Shown: positions 10,720-45,589 of the stretch, piece after piece
Position numbering within the stretch: the stretch's first letter is position 1
Layout of the letters: every line of letters starts with the position of its first letter
Assembly (NCBI GenBank): GCA_034440575.1
Contig: JAOTOL010001226.1
Coordinates: forward strand, 90,001-154,000
Direction: 5' to 3'
Length of the DNA stretch: 64,000 nt
Source of the DNA: Imbricaverruca yamaguchii
Lineage: Eukaryota > Arthropoda > Thecostraca > Neoverrucidae
Notes under the pieces: generated by a model
What the model was told of the DNA's origin: nothing
The model's input: only the letters and a program-made list of their open reading frames with translations
Databases searched by the model: none
Made by a program: the position numbers and the translations under genes

Positions 10720-11290
10720 ACAGTGCCCCGCTGAATTAACAGACGCCCCTCTGGGCCTAACATTCGCTCCAGAGGAGCAGCCGCCAGGCCCTTAATGGGA
10801 GCAGGCGGCCCACGGTTAGGGAAACGGGTGGGTTCCCCTCTCTTCTAGGTAAACACCATTCTGGACCGCAGATGATGAATTATAGATTGGGCATGCACCT
10901 GACTGACTGTAAAGACGATTATCTGGATAACACAAGTTTCCTTCTGAATCAGAGAGGTGTTTTGTAAGCTAGGCAGACGTACCTCTGTACTATCTAGGCG
11001 CCTCACTCACTTAGCTAAACCCCCGCTCAGCTAGCTGGACATCCCTGAATTACACAGACGAACCTTTGCACTAGACAGGCGCCCGTCTTGACTAGGCAGG
11101 CGCCCCTCTGGAACTAACGCTCACTCCTCTGGACCATGACGATATCCTCCGGCACTAGGACAAGGCGGATGTTCATCCAGACTAAAATGACCCCTCGTGG
11201 TAGTCTATATTTCCTTCTGGAACTTGGGCGCTCCAGATGGGTTCCCTCTAGACCAGGCCAGCACCCTCTAATCTGACCGACTCTCATCCA
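10720..11290 (+). repeat. Degenerate minisatellite, about 30-bp unit
   Basis: Recurrent, strongly diverged blocks such as GACGCCCCTCTGG, GACGTACCTCTG, GGCGCCTCACTC, GGCGCCCGTCTTGACTAG and GGCGCCCCTCTGGAACTA follow one another with spacing of roughly 30 bp. No reading frame is conserved, so I read it as an old tandem array. Confidence 0.5.
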
Positions 11291-11464
11291 AATTTGACTG
11301 GCACTCCCTGGACCAGGTCAGTGCCCTTTATGTTAGGCATGCTCAGCTGGGTGCGCCTTCCCGAATATATTGTGAAGAAGGACCGATTTGTGAAGGATAC
11401 GAATGATATCGTACGACTCGCAGGGATCATGCGAGCCGTTCCAATGAATACAATTATTGAGCAG

Positions 11465-11695
11465 CGCTCCTTCGGCGCCTTGTAGTGCGTGAAGACGTCG
11501 CTGAGGCGCCCTATGGCGAATAAAGACGTCACTGAGACGCCCTGTGGTGTAGGAAGACGTCGCTGAGGCACACTCCGGCGCATGAAGACGTCGCTGAGGC
11601 ACCCGATGGTGTAGGAAGGCGTCGCTGAGGAACCCTCCAGCGCATGAAGACGTCGCTGAGGCGCCATGTGGCGCATGAAAGCGTCGCTGAGGACA
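11465..11695 (+). repeat. Minisatellite, about 32-bp unit, 7 copies
   Basis: Seven consecutive units contain GAAGACGTCGCTGAGG or a close variant, followed by a variable block (CGCCCTATGG, CGCCCTGTGG, CACACTCCGG, CACCCGATGG, AACCCTCCAG, CGCCATGTGG). The open frames over it on the - strand are repeat artefacts. Confidence 0.8.
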
Positions 11696-11699
11696 AACA

Positions 11700-13920
11700 T
11701 TTCTCAGAAAGGGTTTTCAGATCGGGTGATACTGTCCATGCACGTAACCCGAGCCCGTCAACTAGACCCCTGTGACGACCCTCCTCAGTGCGTCGCAAGT
11801 CGCCCGGGGAGACGTGCAGGGGAATATTTACTTATACTTATACAGCATGCCACGTTAATTATCTCTCATGTCAAGCCCCCAGGTGTTCAAATGGCAACAC
11901 CACGTCCACAACTGGTGTTGATAAAAAGGTTGGGCTTGCTTGCCGTGGTGTGTTGTCCTTGGCTACTTTTACATTCAGCTTTCCACATTGAAGAATTTTG
12001 CCTTAATAATGGACATATCTTGCACCAGGCACCAAGAGACACCTTTGACTACTGATGCGCTCAGGTCGAGGGCTACTGAACAAATTGCCCACCACTCAGC
12101 ATGTAAAAATGCCCTGGAAGCTGTGAGTGTGTTTGGAGAGGCCTAATCTGTGCGCCATGGTGATCATCCAAACCGCTGTGGTGTTGTGGAGCCCCAGGCG
12201 GTATACCACCGACACCGGCTCGATCACCAGTCACCACCACCGTTGGCACAGATCGTTGTCACCCCTGCTCGCGGACTCGCTACTCCCTGGCGGTGACCGG
12301 GCACGTTAGCTCGTGACTTAACTCATGGAATCCATCGAAAGGTAAGTTATCCGTTCTTTATAAGGAACTATGGGAGTTTATAACACTGATGGATGTGAAG
12401 ATGTTTTCTCATCAATTGAAAATGCATGTATACTAAAGGCAATTACTTTTTAAAAGAATAAACAGTGTGAGTTTTAAATGAAGCTGATGCCGATATGCTG
12501 ACCTAATTTACGTACAAATGGCCACAACAAAATATTGCGCTGCATAGTGTTCGTAACATCCTACGGCTATGCATATGCCTGGCCACATCCGCAGAATTTC
12601 TTTCACACAAATTGCTATGCGTATATCTAATTGATCAATGTGATTAGCTGGTGTATAGCTGATGCGGTCAGGAGATCGTTTACCCGTGCAATATTTATCA
12701 AATTTGCACAGGCTACAGATAAATGGCAAAGCCGTTTGGCCAGTGGCCAGCACTCCTTCGCAATCGAACATACACTAGATGAAACCATTTTTCTTTGACA
12801 TTTTCACCAGGCAAAACCACAAACTTTCGGCTGGCGAAGCTGGACGAAAGCTCTGTTTCATAACTTTTTTGTCTGCTCCCACATTCAGAAAATCATGGCG
12901 GCGCCATCGCATAAGAGCGTTGCAATGGTACTATGCTTTCAGTTCAGGGTACTAAACTGAAAGTATGTCCATGCAGAGGTCATTATTATTTCAGGAAACA
13001 CTGAAAACAAGGAACTAGAGTTGGAACACTAGGCACATTCGTGGTCAAAATGTATTCAGTGATAAATGTACCTATGATAATTTTTTAATACGTTGCCACG
13101 GCCTGAAGCACCCCATTGAAGTGCAAGTGCGTTCCTCTGGATCGTCATGGGTGCCCCTCCGAAGTTGCAAGGCAGTTAACCAAGGAGGTGCTAGGATCAA
13201 AGGGGCGACACCCCTCAAAAATGGATTCTAGAATTTTAATACAGTATTGATTGATTCCATAGATTCGGACAACGCGTGCGTAACGCCCTTTGTGAGGGAA
13301 CGGCACAGCGGCTGTTAATGGGGACTCCCCCGGCTTCAAAACATCATCATCGAATCGAGCGATGTCCATGGCAAATGTGACCGAAGAACATTTAGCATTC
13401 CGCTAGGTTTTAACCAAAGCAACTCGGGTGTTCCAGTGATTTTGTGATTCACTGGCCGACAGCGCTTTGGAACGCTTGGAAGCCCTTGACTCGGGCCCAG
13501 ACTGGATGGGTCAGACAGTACACGGTAGGCACACATGTTCCACGGGTGCAGCCTGCCTGACACTGTTAGTCTTGGCCGTGGAGGTTGATAGCAGATTGAT
13601 AGATAGGGTGTCAATTACTGAATCTCATCAGCCGAGCTCAACAGCACACTGGGGACCGATGTTTAAATCGAGTTGCCTGTTGTTCGTCAGCCGAGATTGC
13701 CACAGCGTTACTAGCAACTTGCCGTTGCAAGCTAGCCAGTTAGCTTGAGTTCCATTCCTGGCAAGACGTATGTCGGTGGTATCCAATGTCATCGGCCATT
13801 GTCGATATCCAGTGCACTGCACTGGGAAGTGAAGCGGCCGTGCTACATTCCTCATCTGGCTTCGTTTTCGAAAACTGAGTCGACCTTGTGCGGCCGAACC
13901 CGAACCCGACGAACCCGACG
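11700..13920. other. Unassigned stretch upstream of TDH exon 1
   Basis: I see no recognisable gene. The missing TDH first exon(s), encoding the mitochondrial leader and the start of the NAD-binding fold up to the first Gly, should lie here or further upstream. I searched by eye for a segment ending in a phase-1 donor after 'LITG' and did not find one. Confidence 0.4.
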
Positions 13921-13964
13921 ACGCTCACCAGAGACGCTGGAGCTTCTCTGGGTGGACTGAGTGT

Positions 13965-14222
13965 GGGGGGGGGGGGAGGGGAGCTTTAGGGGCGCTTCTA
14001 CCAGAATTAACCTTTCGCGGTGGGTGTACTGACACCCCCTCGTGCCACAGGTTGACTCGGTAGACTGACACCTCTCCCGCCACAGGTGGACTCCGTAAGC
14101 TAACACCCATCCTGCCACAGATGGACTCGGTAGACTGGCACCCACCTGTCACAGGTGGGCTGGACTGACTGGCACCCACCTGTCACAGGTGGGCTGGACT
14201 GACTGGCACCCACCTGTCACAG
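13965..14222 (+). repeat. 34-bp minisatellite carrying copies of the exon 1 3' splice site
   Basis: From about 14015 each unit of about 34 bp ends in CCTGCCACAG or CCTGTCACAG and restarts with GTGGACT or GTGGGCT. Five such acceptor-like ends precede the real exon 1 acceptor (AG at 14221-14222). The start of each unit (GTGGACTCGGTAGACTGGCAC) also resembles the first bases of exon 1 (GTGGACTGGGACAGTTGGGC), so the unit spans the intron/exon junction. A G-run lies just upstream at about 13963-13978. Confidence 0.8.
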
Positions 14223-36113
<21,891 letters not shown>

Positions 36114-37020
36114 CCCAGCCACCGCCGACTCGGTGCAGTCCAGCGGAACTGCACCTTGGTGTTAGACGGGCCGCAACTGGTGAACACGTGGTCCGCCCGG
36201 CCAGATGCCGATGTGCTTGGAGCACCGATGTGTAAAGGGCCATGCACATGTCGCACTGCTGGCGCCACGTCCGCTATGTTGGAGCCTCGTGATCGCCCGT
36301 CACCATGCCTGAACCAATATACCATTTAATTGCCCAAGATGCATGCCGCATTTACAAATCCCAAGAAATTTGGGCGATTATATTTTTGCTTGGCTAGTTC
36401 CCGTGAAGCTGACTGAGCACTGACTTTGTCGTGTCACCAGGCACAGGTACCATTGGTCCATGATCGAGGAACGGCGCATTATTGACCTGACAGTATCAAA
36501 GTTAGGCAAACTCGGACACGCCACACTTTCACCCCAAGAGAGCGGTGGAAACCTGCCACCAGCGCTGGGCGGATCCACATCACTGTGGATCCAGCTTACC
36601 ATTTGGCAGTGGCCAAATCACTGAATTGCTAACATCACATATGACAAAAACCTTATTTCTCCTTGGATTTAGGCATAGGCGTAGGAACAGTGGGGGACAG
36701 GGGCCACAGCCCACCCACTATTCGAGGTGTGGGGGCAGCAATGTTAGTTGGCCCACCCACTTTTGAAGCATTTAAAGTTCCTAAATGCACCATGCACACA
36801 TCTGAATATGGGAAAACTCCTTGCAATATATAACTAAATTAAATCTGCACATCATAGCACTTCATTTTGAAAGTCATGCAAACTTTGGCGTGACCTTGCA
36901 ACAATGGAACGAATTCAGGGATGGATGTAATGCAACGTACGTGTGGACATTCACACCTAATATCATGCTATGAAAATACTATATGGCAGATAATGTGCCA
37001 GCCAGTTCAAAAATACATTC
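36114..37020. other. Region downstream of TDH, no gene
   Basis: No obvious canonical AATAAA close to the TDH stop; the 3' UTR is not resolved. The rest is unassigned AT-rich DNA. Confidence 0.35.
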
Positions 37021-37029
37021 ATACTAGAG

Positions 37030-37480
37030 ATGCACTGCGGTACTTTGACTGTTAACCCGGTCAGATCCTCACAATCCGTCCGGCGGGGGGGTCGATAGGG
37101 ACCCCCTCTACTCATCAGAAAGCCCTCGACGGGTAGGGCCAGACACCACTCAAAAAAATTATCAAAAAGTGACGTCACTAGGGGGACCAGGTTTTCATGA
37201 CTTCCACCATGTTGGTGATTCTGATGAGTTCATTTTAAGGGAGAGTTGAAAAATAAAAAAATTGGAATCAGAAAATGAAAGCGAAATCAACCGGGTGCAT
37301 GCAATTTTTGGCCACCCAAAAATCAATTTTTTTAATGTAAAACTTTTGACTTTAGTTTTCTTTCATTTTCCTTTTCTAATGGGTAGAGTGGATCGAAAAA
37401 TGTTTTTCGAAGTCAACTTGCCCCAATAAAATGCTTACTTGAGCCAGAATCTTCGATCTTAATTATAATGGGCAAATATA
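37030..37480 (+). repeat. Dispersed repeat family F, copy 1
   Basis: This segment matches, in reverse complement, 62860-63240. Shared blocks include GGGTAGGGCCAGACACCAC versus AGTAGGGCCAGACACCAC, 'CACTAGGGGG' versus 'TACTAGGGGG', TTGGAATCAGAA, and AATGCTTACTT(G/T)AGCCAGAATC. The copies are old and diverged. Confidence 0.75.
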
Positions 37481-39600
37481 CAAAACTAATAAGTAATCAA
37501 AGACGACAAAAAAGACGAAAAATGTATTCTCGTGCGTTTTGTTGCATCCATAAAGAGAAGGAAACGCTGAGAGATTCATTGAAATATCTTCTTTCGTTGA
37601 CCCTAAATGACCTGACTTCAAAATTTTGACACAACATGCCACATTTTTGTGGGGAAAGGTATGTTAAATTTTGGCGCGCTATTGCGCGCCGTTTTTTTCT
37701 TCACTGTCCGCGGTAAACCTTGGTGGTGGTGGTGGTGGTAGGGGAGGTGTTGTCAACGACCCAGCCCCCGGGAGGGCGCGGGTTAACATTTAACGTCGAT
37801 TTACTTAATATTACCTACAGTATAAAATTATTAAGGCTGAAGGCGGTAACGTGGGGTTAGGAGTTCGCTGGGGAAAGACGCATATCTCTCACTCTTGAAA
37901 AAATGTCCTTTTTTGGCAGAATGAAATAAGGCAGGATATTTATATCTGGCACGCTTGCTTTTCAACGTGCATGCTGCACACACATGGAATTTGTGACGAC
38001 ATTAATGGCACCCGGTGAGAGCCATGTGTGGTTAAAAATTTATATTTAATCAAGGTTTACTTCGATGGCAAAAAGAAGTGCGAAAGAAGCATGGCTAAAA
38101 GGCACTCGAACTTTGGATCCTCGTGATCTATTGTTGCAATCAACCTGAAAACCGAAAACCGTGGTGCCATCGAGAAGAATTTTCACCACCTAGAAAAACC
38201 TACACTCAAGAAGTGAAACAGCTGGAAGTTGGATTAATTATGATACGAAGAGGGGGAACCAGCAAATAAGACAACGCACGAACGAATCCGAACAAGGACA
38301 TCACTAGTCATCCTTCCTTTTTATTGTATAATTTATATGGACGATCCTTACCATTGATTTCTCGACACCTTTCCATTCCTTGACCTGACACCTACCCTCG
38401 TCCTTGTTGCAGTCTATTGAGCCAGCCGGCGCCGACTGGCTGCAGTGCTCTAGAATGCAACGTCCTTAATCCTTACGTCCTTTCAGGTATTCAGCTCACT
38501 TATTCATTCATATCCATCCTGTGCAATAATAGCCACAAGCTGCGTGGATGTACTTGTAAGTCGATATATAACATAATAAAATATAATATAATATAATATA
38601 ACGTAACACAATCAACATAAGACATACAACGCGCAAGTGCAAGTTCCTTGCCTTGATATTGCGTAGCGATGCATTATACCTGGACTTGGTCCTAGATGCC
38701 GTACAGTTTGACGCTTATATGTATTTTGATTATTGCAGCATACAAATTGCTGTCAGTTACACCCATGGATTGACTGTAGCATGGGATGGAACGTAAAAGT
38801 TGCCAGATTTCGATGGATTTTCTCAGTTGGACACTGCAGACATATCGAACTGTTTCAATGAGACATCTAGATATTATCTGTGCTGGCATCAAACATAGCA
38901 AAATACTTATTTCCGCCATTTATTATGGTAGCATGGATACAGTAATGGGGTCCACAGCTCATTAAAAAATAATAATAATAATATATATATATATCTATAT
39001 CAACTTCAAGTACGAGAAAGCACCTTGAAATTTCAGAATCCCCTGAGAGGATCAGGCGCACGTGATGTGACCTAACAAGGTCACATGAGGAGTGATATGA
39101 ATAGTGATGTGACCAGTGATGAGTGATATTTGGCACGTGGCCTGAGAAGGCACATGACGAGCATGGCAACTGCCCCGAGTGGATCTTCAGCTAGGTAACT
39201 TCATAGTGTCGTTGGAAGCACGTTAGCACGCTAAACATTGAATTCAAATTATGTCGTTCAATAGAAATGGTTAGGTGAGATGGTAGACTCATGGTATATC
39301 TCTGCTTAGCAAAGACTCTGATCCAAGAATCTATTAAATGAAGACAATGGGAATATAAGTACACTGAATTACAACGGAGGAAACTATCGAGGCTTTTCAT
39401 CGTCCAGTGATTTGTACGTTCAGGCTGAGATTTAAGAACCCCGAAGATATTGGGATGAATTCAGACCAATTACAGGGCGTATATTTCTGAACACTACTTG
39501 TGGTGTAAGCAGTTAAACGGGCACAGAAAACCCGATGTATTGCGATGTACTCCATAAACGTCGTTTCTATGATATATAACCAGGACATGCGCAGTGGGGT
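37480..39600. other. AT-rich stretch without genes
   Basis: Contains simple repeats only: TGG triplets near 37723-37740, AATAT repeats at 38575-38605, and AATAAT/AT repeats at 38965-38998. I see no coding or RNA gene. Confidence 0.45.
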
Positions 39601-39614
39601 ACCGAAGGGGGCAT

Positions 39615-42110
39615 TAGAGCAGATTGTCGGCCCCAGATTGTCGGCCCCAGATAATCGCGCCGGGGTCCGGAAAAATTGCGCCAGGTCCCCTAAAAATCAC
39701 ACTCTTGTCCTCAACAATTGTACCGGGGCCTATAAAACGTACCAGGACCCAGATAAGTCGCACCAGGTCCCCAGAAAACACGTTATGGCCTTAAAAGGTC
39801 GGATCGGGCCCTTGGAAATAACACTGGGAGCCAAAAAGTCCCGCCGGGCCCCCCGAAAATGACCTCAAGCCCCAAAAAGACTGGCCTGGCCCTCAAAATG
39901 ACGCTCGGTTCCACAAGATCGGGACGGTGCCCCTGATAGCCACGCTGAGTCCCCAAAAGAGTCGCACCCGGGCCCCTGAAAATCACACTGGGAGCACAAA
40001 AAAGTCGTGCCATGGTCCTTGAAAATCACGATGGGGGCCACAAAAAGATTGGCTAAGCCCCTAAAAATCATGCTGGATCCCCAAAGGTTCGCACTGGGAA
40101 CTGAACATCACGCTGCGGACGAAAAAGTCGTGCCGGCAGTTCTTGAACATCACAACGGGACCCCAAAAGGTTCGGCGGGCCCCCAGAAAATCACACTGAG
40201 CCTGAAAGTACCAAAGAGTCGCGTCCGGGCCCCTGAAAATCACGCTAAGGGCTCGACATGTAGCACCGGGGTCCAAAAAGTATCATCAGGAACACCCAAT
40301 AAAGGAAGACGGGGAACGAAAAAAAAAAACAGTACGAACATGGAAAATGACTGCGGTCCCAGTAATCAGTAAAAAGTCGAAACGTGTTTGACACCCGAAA
40401 ACATGTCAAGGCCATTACAATTCATGATAGGCATCACAACAGATCACGACAGGGTTTAAACATTGCACTTAAACAAAAAAACGTCGCGTCACTCACCTTG
40501 CAAATCACGCTGGGGCCCAAAATGTCACGCCGGAGCCCCACAATTCACAGCTGGCTTCCCTAAAATAAATTCCTGCCCGAAATATCACTCTGCGGCCACG
40601 CAAATTGCGCAAAGGCCCCAAAAATGCGCCGGGCCCCGGAAAAGAAGCCCGTTGGAGCACCATAAAAGTTCACCGGAGCCGAAGAATCGTACCGGGGCCC
40701 GAAAACATCGCGCAGCAGGCTCACAAAAAATAGAAGTCGACACCAAAAATCGCCAAGCGACTCCATCGAGTCGACCCAAGCACCGCGAAATTCAGAACAG
40801 ATCCCGAAGGAAAGTTCTAAGGGTCTTTCTACTCTAAAGAGTGCCATCGACCGAAAAAATATATCGTTGATCAGCCGCAGCGGCATACCAAAGAGGAAAA
40901 TTTCCCCTCTATACTGAAGAGGTGGACTCCCAAGAACCAAAGAATAAAAAAATGGTTCTGGGACCCCATAGATTCGCGTCGGTCCTCCAGAATTAGGGGA
41001 TATTTATAAATGCAGCGGGCAAAAAAAAATGCACCGGGCCGCACCTGAACATTTCCACCAGAAACATCAGATTCGCGCTGGGGCTCAGATCAGTATAATG
41101 CACCTCGTGAACTAGCCAAGGCCCCGGAATACCGCGCTTGTTACCAAAAATTCCCGTCGGTGGTGTCATAAATTATGGTTGGGGCATAAGAAATTTCCTC
41201 GGGGCTCTAAACATTGGCATCGATGGCCCCAAATAAACACAGCGTGATCATAAAAATCCAATTGGAACCCGATAAGAATCAAGCCGAGCCCTCCAAAACA
41301 AAGAGATATTCCGAAAAATAAATGCTCGATCCAGGAAAATCGCTCCTAAGCCCAAGCATACAACCAAATGCCTTAAGAAATCGCACACGGCACCGAAAAA
41401 AAACGTACCGGAGCTCGGAAAAAACCGCGACAGGAGATAAAAAATTAACCGTGGCCGGAAAAAATCAAGCTGCAGCTTGGACTTTGCATAATTAAGAAGT
41501 CACCAAAAAAATGCGTCGAGCCTAGAAAACTGGCGTTGGATCCCCTCAGAACCACGTGCCTGAGCGAGAAATGTCGCGACAGGACCACGAGAAATTATAC
41601 CCAAGACTCAAATATCGTGCTGGGGTCCCACAAATTTGAGCGACAACCCCAAATAAATACAGCGGGACCTTGAGCGCAACTGGAGGATGGAGGAAGAAAA
41701 TGCGCCGGGCCCTCCAAAGCGTACCGAGTCTGGCAAAAAGCGACAGGGCTTTAAAACATGCGTAGCAGCTCTACATAAACACCGGAAGCTAAAAAATCAC
41801 AACACACTGGGTGTTGTGGGCCTTCAAAGCACAGTGGGATTTCCGACCGCACGGGGGCCTCAAAAACCGGCTGGTGCTTCAAAAATAGACGTAGTCCTAG
41901 AAAAGGAAGAAAATAACCGGGCACTAAATAAAAACTGCTCGGGCTACGAAAACGGTCCGATACCTCAACAAAATATCATCGCTGCACAAAGAAAGCAACA
42001 AAACCGAAAAAAAGAGCCGCGGTCACAAAAATACACCAGGCCCATACAGAAATTGTCCGGAGCTCTAAAATACATCCGTGCACAAGGAAAAGCGGAAAGG
42101 TAAAAAAAAA
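39615..42110 (+). repeat. Degenerate ~30-bp periodic array (family E), longest copy
   Basis: Blocks such as CCGGGGCCTATAAAACGTACC, CACCAGGTCCCCAGAAAACAC and CGGGCCCCCCGAAAATGAC recur about every 30 bp for 2.5 kb. The later part (41340-41560) shares specific sequence with 46590-46830 (for example GAAAACTGGCGTTGGATCCC versus GAAAATTGGCGTTGGGTCCC), so it is a dispersed repeat with an internal tandem structure. Lys/Pro-rich open frames here are artefacts. Confidence 0.75.
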
Positions 42111-42116
42111 ATACGA

Positions 42117-42400
42117 AAAGGTTAAAAAAGAACACCTTACTAGAATATCAGTTCGGTAGCAAATCTCGTAGCGTATTTAATCAGAGAGATGAGGTGCATT
42201 AAAGCTCAGTGGTTATCCGGACTTCTTAGCCACCAGAAAACGTGGAGAGAAGATAACTAATCAGTGAATTAAATCAAGGATGGGCGCTTGCGACTCTTAA
42301 GTCTGAACACGTTATGACTTTCTGAAGTGCCGTGCATTGTCACTTGTAGGCCGTTTTGCACTGAATAGTTGGTCCCCAAAATAAGCGCTTGCATTCCGTT
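42117..42400 (+). repeat. Flank of family E, shared with 47110-47400
   Basis: GAGGTGCATTAAAGCTCAGTGG and ACCAGAAAACGTGG at 42189-42245 match GGTGCGTCAAAGCTGAACGG and ACCAGAAAATGTGG at about 47190-47240. Both copies go on with AATTAAAT/GGATTTAATT and GCGCCC-like blocks. Confidence 0.6.
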
Positions 42401-42468
42401 TCAGCCGGGTACCACATGATGTAGTTGTAGCGTTTCGTTTCAAGTGGCGGATATTCCAAGGTGCACGA

Positions 42469-42760
42469 CCTAACCTAACGTAACCTAACCTAACCTAACC
42501 TAACCTAACCTAACCTAACCTAACCTAACCTAACCTAACCTAACCTAACCTAACCTAACCTAACCTAACCTAACCTAACCTAACCTAACCTAACCTAACC
42601 TAACCTAACCTAACCTAACCTAACCTAACCTAACCTAACCTAACCTAACCTAACCTAACCTAACCTAACCTAACCTAACCTAACCTAACCTAACCTAACC
42701 TAACCTAACCTAACCTAACCTAACCTAACCTAACCTAACCTAACCTAACCTTACCTAACC
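42469..42760. repeat. Interstitial telomeric repeat (CCTAA)58 = (TTAGG)58
   Basis: 292 bp of CCTAA repeat with only two visible deviations, one near each end (CTAACGTAACC at about 42477 and CCTTACC at about 42751). TTAGG is the canonical arthropod telomere unit. Unrelated sequence flanks it on both sides, so it is internal in this assembly. It identifies the likely taxonomic group. Confidence 0.97.
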
Positions 42761-44500
42761 ACTGCTACAGAGGTGATTGAAGTGACTGATCGCCCATGTG
42801 TTGGAGTTAGGTAGAAGTAGGAGCACGAACACCATGCCATTCATTTATAACTATTTTGTTTTTATTTTCCCCAGTTTGTCAGCCACTCTTGGTCTGCCAG
42901 ACACCGAAAACAAAGGATTGTCAACCAGCGATCTTTCCTGTTTCTCATCCTCTCCAACAGTAATCATGAAGCTTATTTTGTCATGGGACAGCAAGTAAGC
43001 TACGTTCTTGCCTATTTCTTCTCCTCACCAACATTGGTAAACAACGGGGGACAACTTAAATACGTACAATACGATATCATGGAAATTAGGCCACATCACA
43101 TAGTAGTGAGTCTCTAACGAGGTTGCACCTCCCCACACACACATAGCGGAAGTTTAATAAATTTAACTTCAGCAGCAATACTAATGGTTTCACTCACACC
43201 AGGAAAACAAACTTATTGTAACGAAAGAATCAATCAGTCGTGAAAAGAGTTCCAAGTCCAGTGAAAAGTCTGAATTTGAAAGTACTTATACTGCGATGAT
43301 AGTTATTGTTCAGTGCCACATGTTGCTGTTACTATATGTTGCTATGGCCTGCCCAGGGTGCCTACATGTTGCCATGAACGCGTTTAGCCGTGAAAGTTAT
43401 ATGTTCACCATTAAAATTTTCGAGTTCTCTATCCAAAGTGCTCAATCATGGTACCTTGCGAAATTCCTGGGTGCACCCCTGCTGTTGACCCTGCCCCACC
43501 CAATTCTTGTGGCGTCCATACGCCTATGTCTGAAGCCCATCTTATCCAATATGAACCCGGAGTGCAAACATGCTTTCACAGATAAAATATATGGAATATT
43601 ATGCCTTACTTATCACCTGACCTTTGTCCGATCGATCTGTAGCTTTGTACGCAAACTTGTATCGCCAATGGTAACCGAAGCAAAATGAACCCAAAATATC
43701 CTTTGTGCTTTTTCGACAGCTGATTATGTGCACGTACCTGTTCGGGTGTGCACCGCGGATACGCCGTTTCTGATGCATTTCTGCGCGAAATCTTTGAAAG
43801 AACGCTGGACCTTACTGTCTTGAAATTTCGGACCGAATGTGCCGACAAGAATTTGCCTTTGAATCATGTCCCCTAACAATGAAAAGCCTACTGTATTATT
43901 TCCCTGAACACTGAAGGCGCACTGAAAAACTTTCGTAACGACGTTGTCTGTATCATGCGAAAGTAAAGCGCTAGGTCCACTACATACATCGTGCGAAAAT
44001 GCAGTGAGGCTTACTTTTTGCGTTTTACCGGTACGCAGTGGGGCCAAGCTGTAGCGGTATAGAGCGGCTCAGCTGTGACGTCATGATGACGGCTGCATCC
44101 GGCGGCGGGAGCCTGAGCATGTAGTTAAAAGCTGATACCTGGCTCACAATGGCTTCGTTAACCTGAAAGCACGCACTGTGGAGTACCCATAACAGTTCCT
44201 ATGTTCCAAAAAGATCTGCCTAACGAACTCTAACCTGTCCCTGCAACTATCAAAATGACCGTGAATTGTGCTATGACATAGTACCTCTCTTTGGGAACAA
44301 ATGCGTGTATTGTGGTTTGATTTAGGTGTTGTCTGACCGGGGTGTGGTCCTTCATGTAATCAGCATTCAGAATGTTGCATGGATGGAGAGCTGCATGGAG
44401 AGCTACATAAAACATCATTTAATTGATTCAACGACAGAATGCCTGCCAATATTGATAACGAGGCCCCCAGGAAATATAATCAGGTACCTATAAGACACAT
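42761..44500. other. Unassigned stretch
   Basis: Several frames of 60-140 codons exist (the longest at 43296-43688), but none shows a known domain or start context. I do not call a gene. Confidence 0.4.
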
Positions 44501-44514
44501 AGAACAGAGATTGT

Positions 44515-45330
44515 GAGGAGGCCCCTAGGATGAAAAGGAGGCCACCCAGGACGAAAAAGATACCTCCAGGACGAAAAGGATGCCACCGAGACGGGCAAGA
44601 AGCCACACAGGGTTACACGAGAAGGCTTCCGATGGGTGGCAAGATATTCTTAATTTGGAAAACGACACTCCCAAGATGGAAGGGAAGGACCCTACAATAG
44701 AAAATAATGCCAAGAGATGTTTTTCCGGACGCAAGAGGGGGCCCAAGATGGATAAGAAGGTCCCCCTAGGAAGGAGAGAAGCCCACTGAGACCAGCCAGA
44801 TGAGGCCCATATTTTAGAAGACGAGAACCCTAGAAGAGAAGATTTAAGACTAGGATGCAAAAGCAACCTGCTAAGAGAATAATGAGGCTCCAAACACAGA
44901 TAGGTAGGCCTTCAAGACGTAAAAGGAGTCCCATAATTTTAAAAAGGAGTCACCTAGGAGAGTGTAGGAGGCCCCAGAAATCAAGAGAGTGCCAAAAATT
45001 GGCACGGAGGCCCTCAGAATTGCCAAGGAAGCCCAAACACGGAAAGGGAGGCTCCAGAAAGTGAGAGGAGGCCCTAAGACGGAAAAGAAAACCAGTGGAT
45101 ATGAGATGAGGTTTCGGAGACGCAACAATAGGCACCAAAACGAGTAAGGTTCCACCAAAATAGACAAGGATGATCCAGAGACATAGCAAGAGGCACCTAA
45201 CTCGGAAGAGTACGACACAAGGTTGCAAATAAGACCCCATGATGAACGAGGAGGCCGTAAAATTTGAGAGAAAGGCCATTGGATAAGAAAGATAGCTCCC
45301 AGCCGGAAAAGGCTGGCAGATGTCCAAAAA
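44515..45330 (-). repeat. Degenerate ~25-bp minisatellite, reverse orientation arm
   Basis: Units resembling AGGAGGCCCCAAGACGGAAAAG occur about 25-30 times, for example AAGGAGGCCACCCAGGACGAAAAG-like blocks at 44530-44580 and GGAGGCCCTAAGACGGAAAAG at about 45067. It is the reverse complement of the sharper array at 45590-46490, from which it is separated by about 250 bp. Confidence 0.7.
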
Positions 45331-45589
45331 GGTCGCCGGGAAATAACAAGGTCTCTGAGATAATAAAGGTTGTGATCCACAATGACATCATCATTTTCAG
45401 TCCCGTCGGTCTCCTTGCTCACCTTTTTGTTTTATGCCTTTCCGGATAGTGGTCTCCACAAATTACAGGGGGCGCCCCCACCCCGAAGTTTCAAGGGGTG
45501 GAGACGATTGCCCCGCTGCCCCCACCTCGGTAGCGATGTCCCTGCTCCGAAACCTCATCTCATATCCACTGGCTTTCTTTTCCGGTTTA

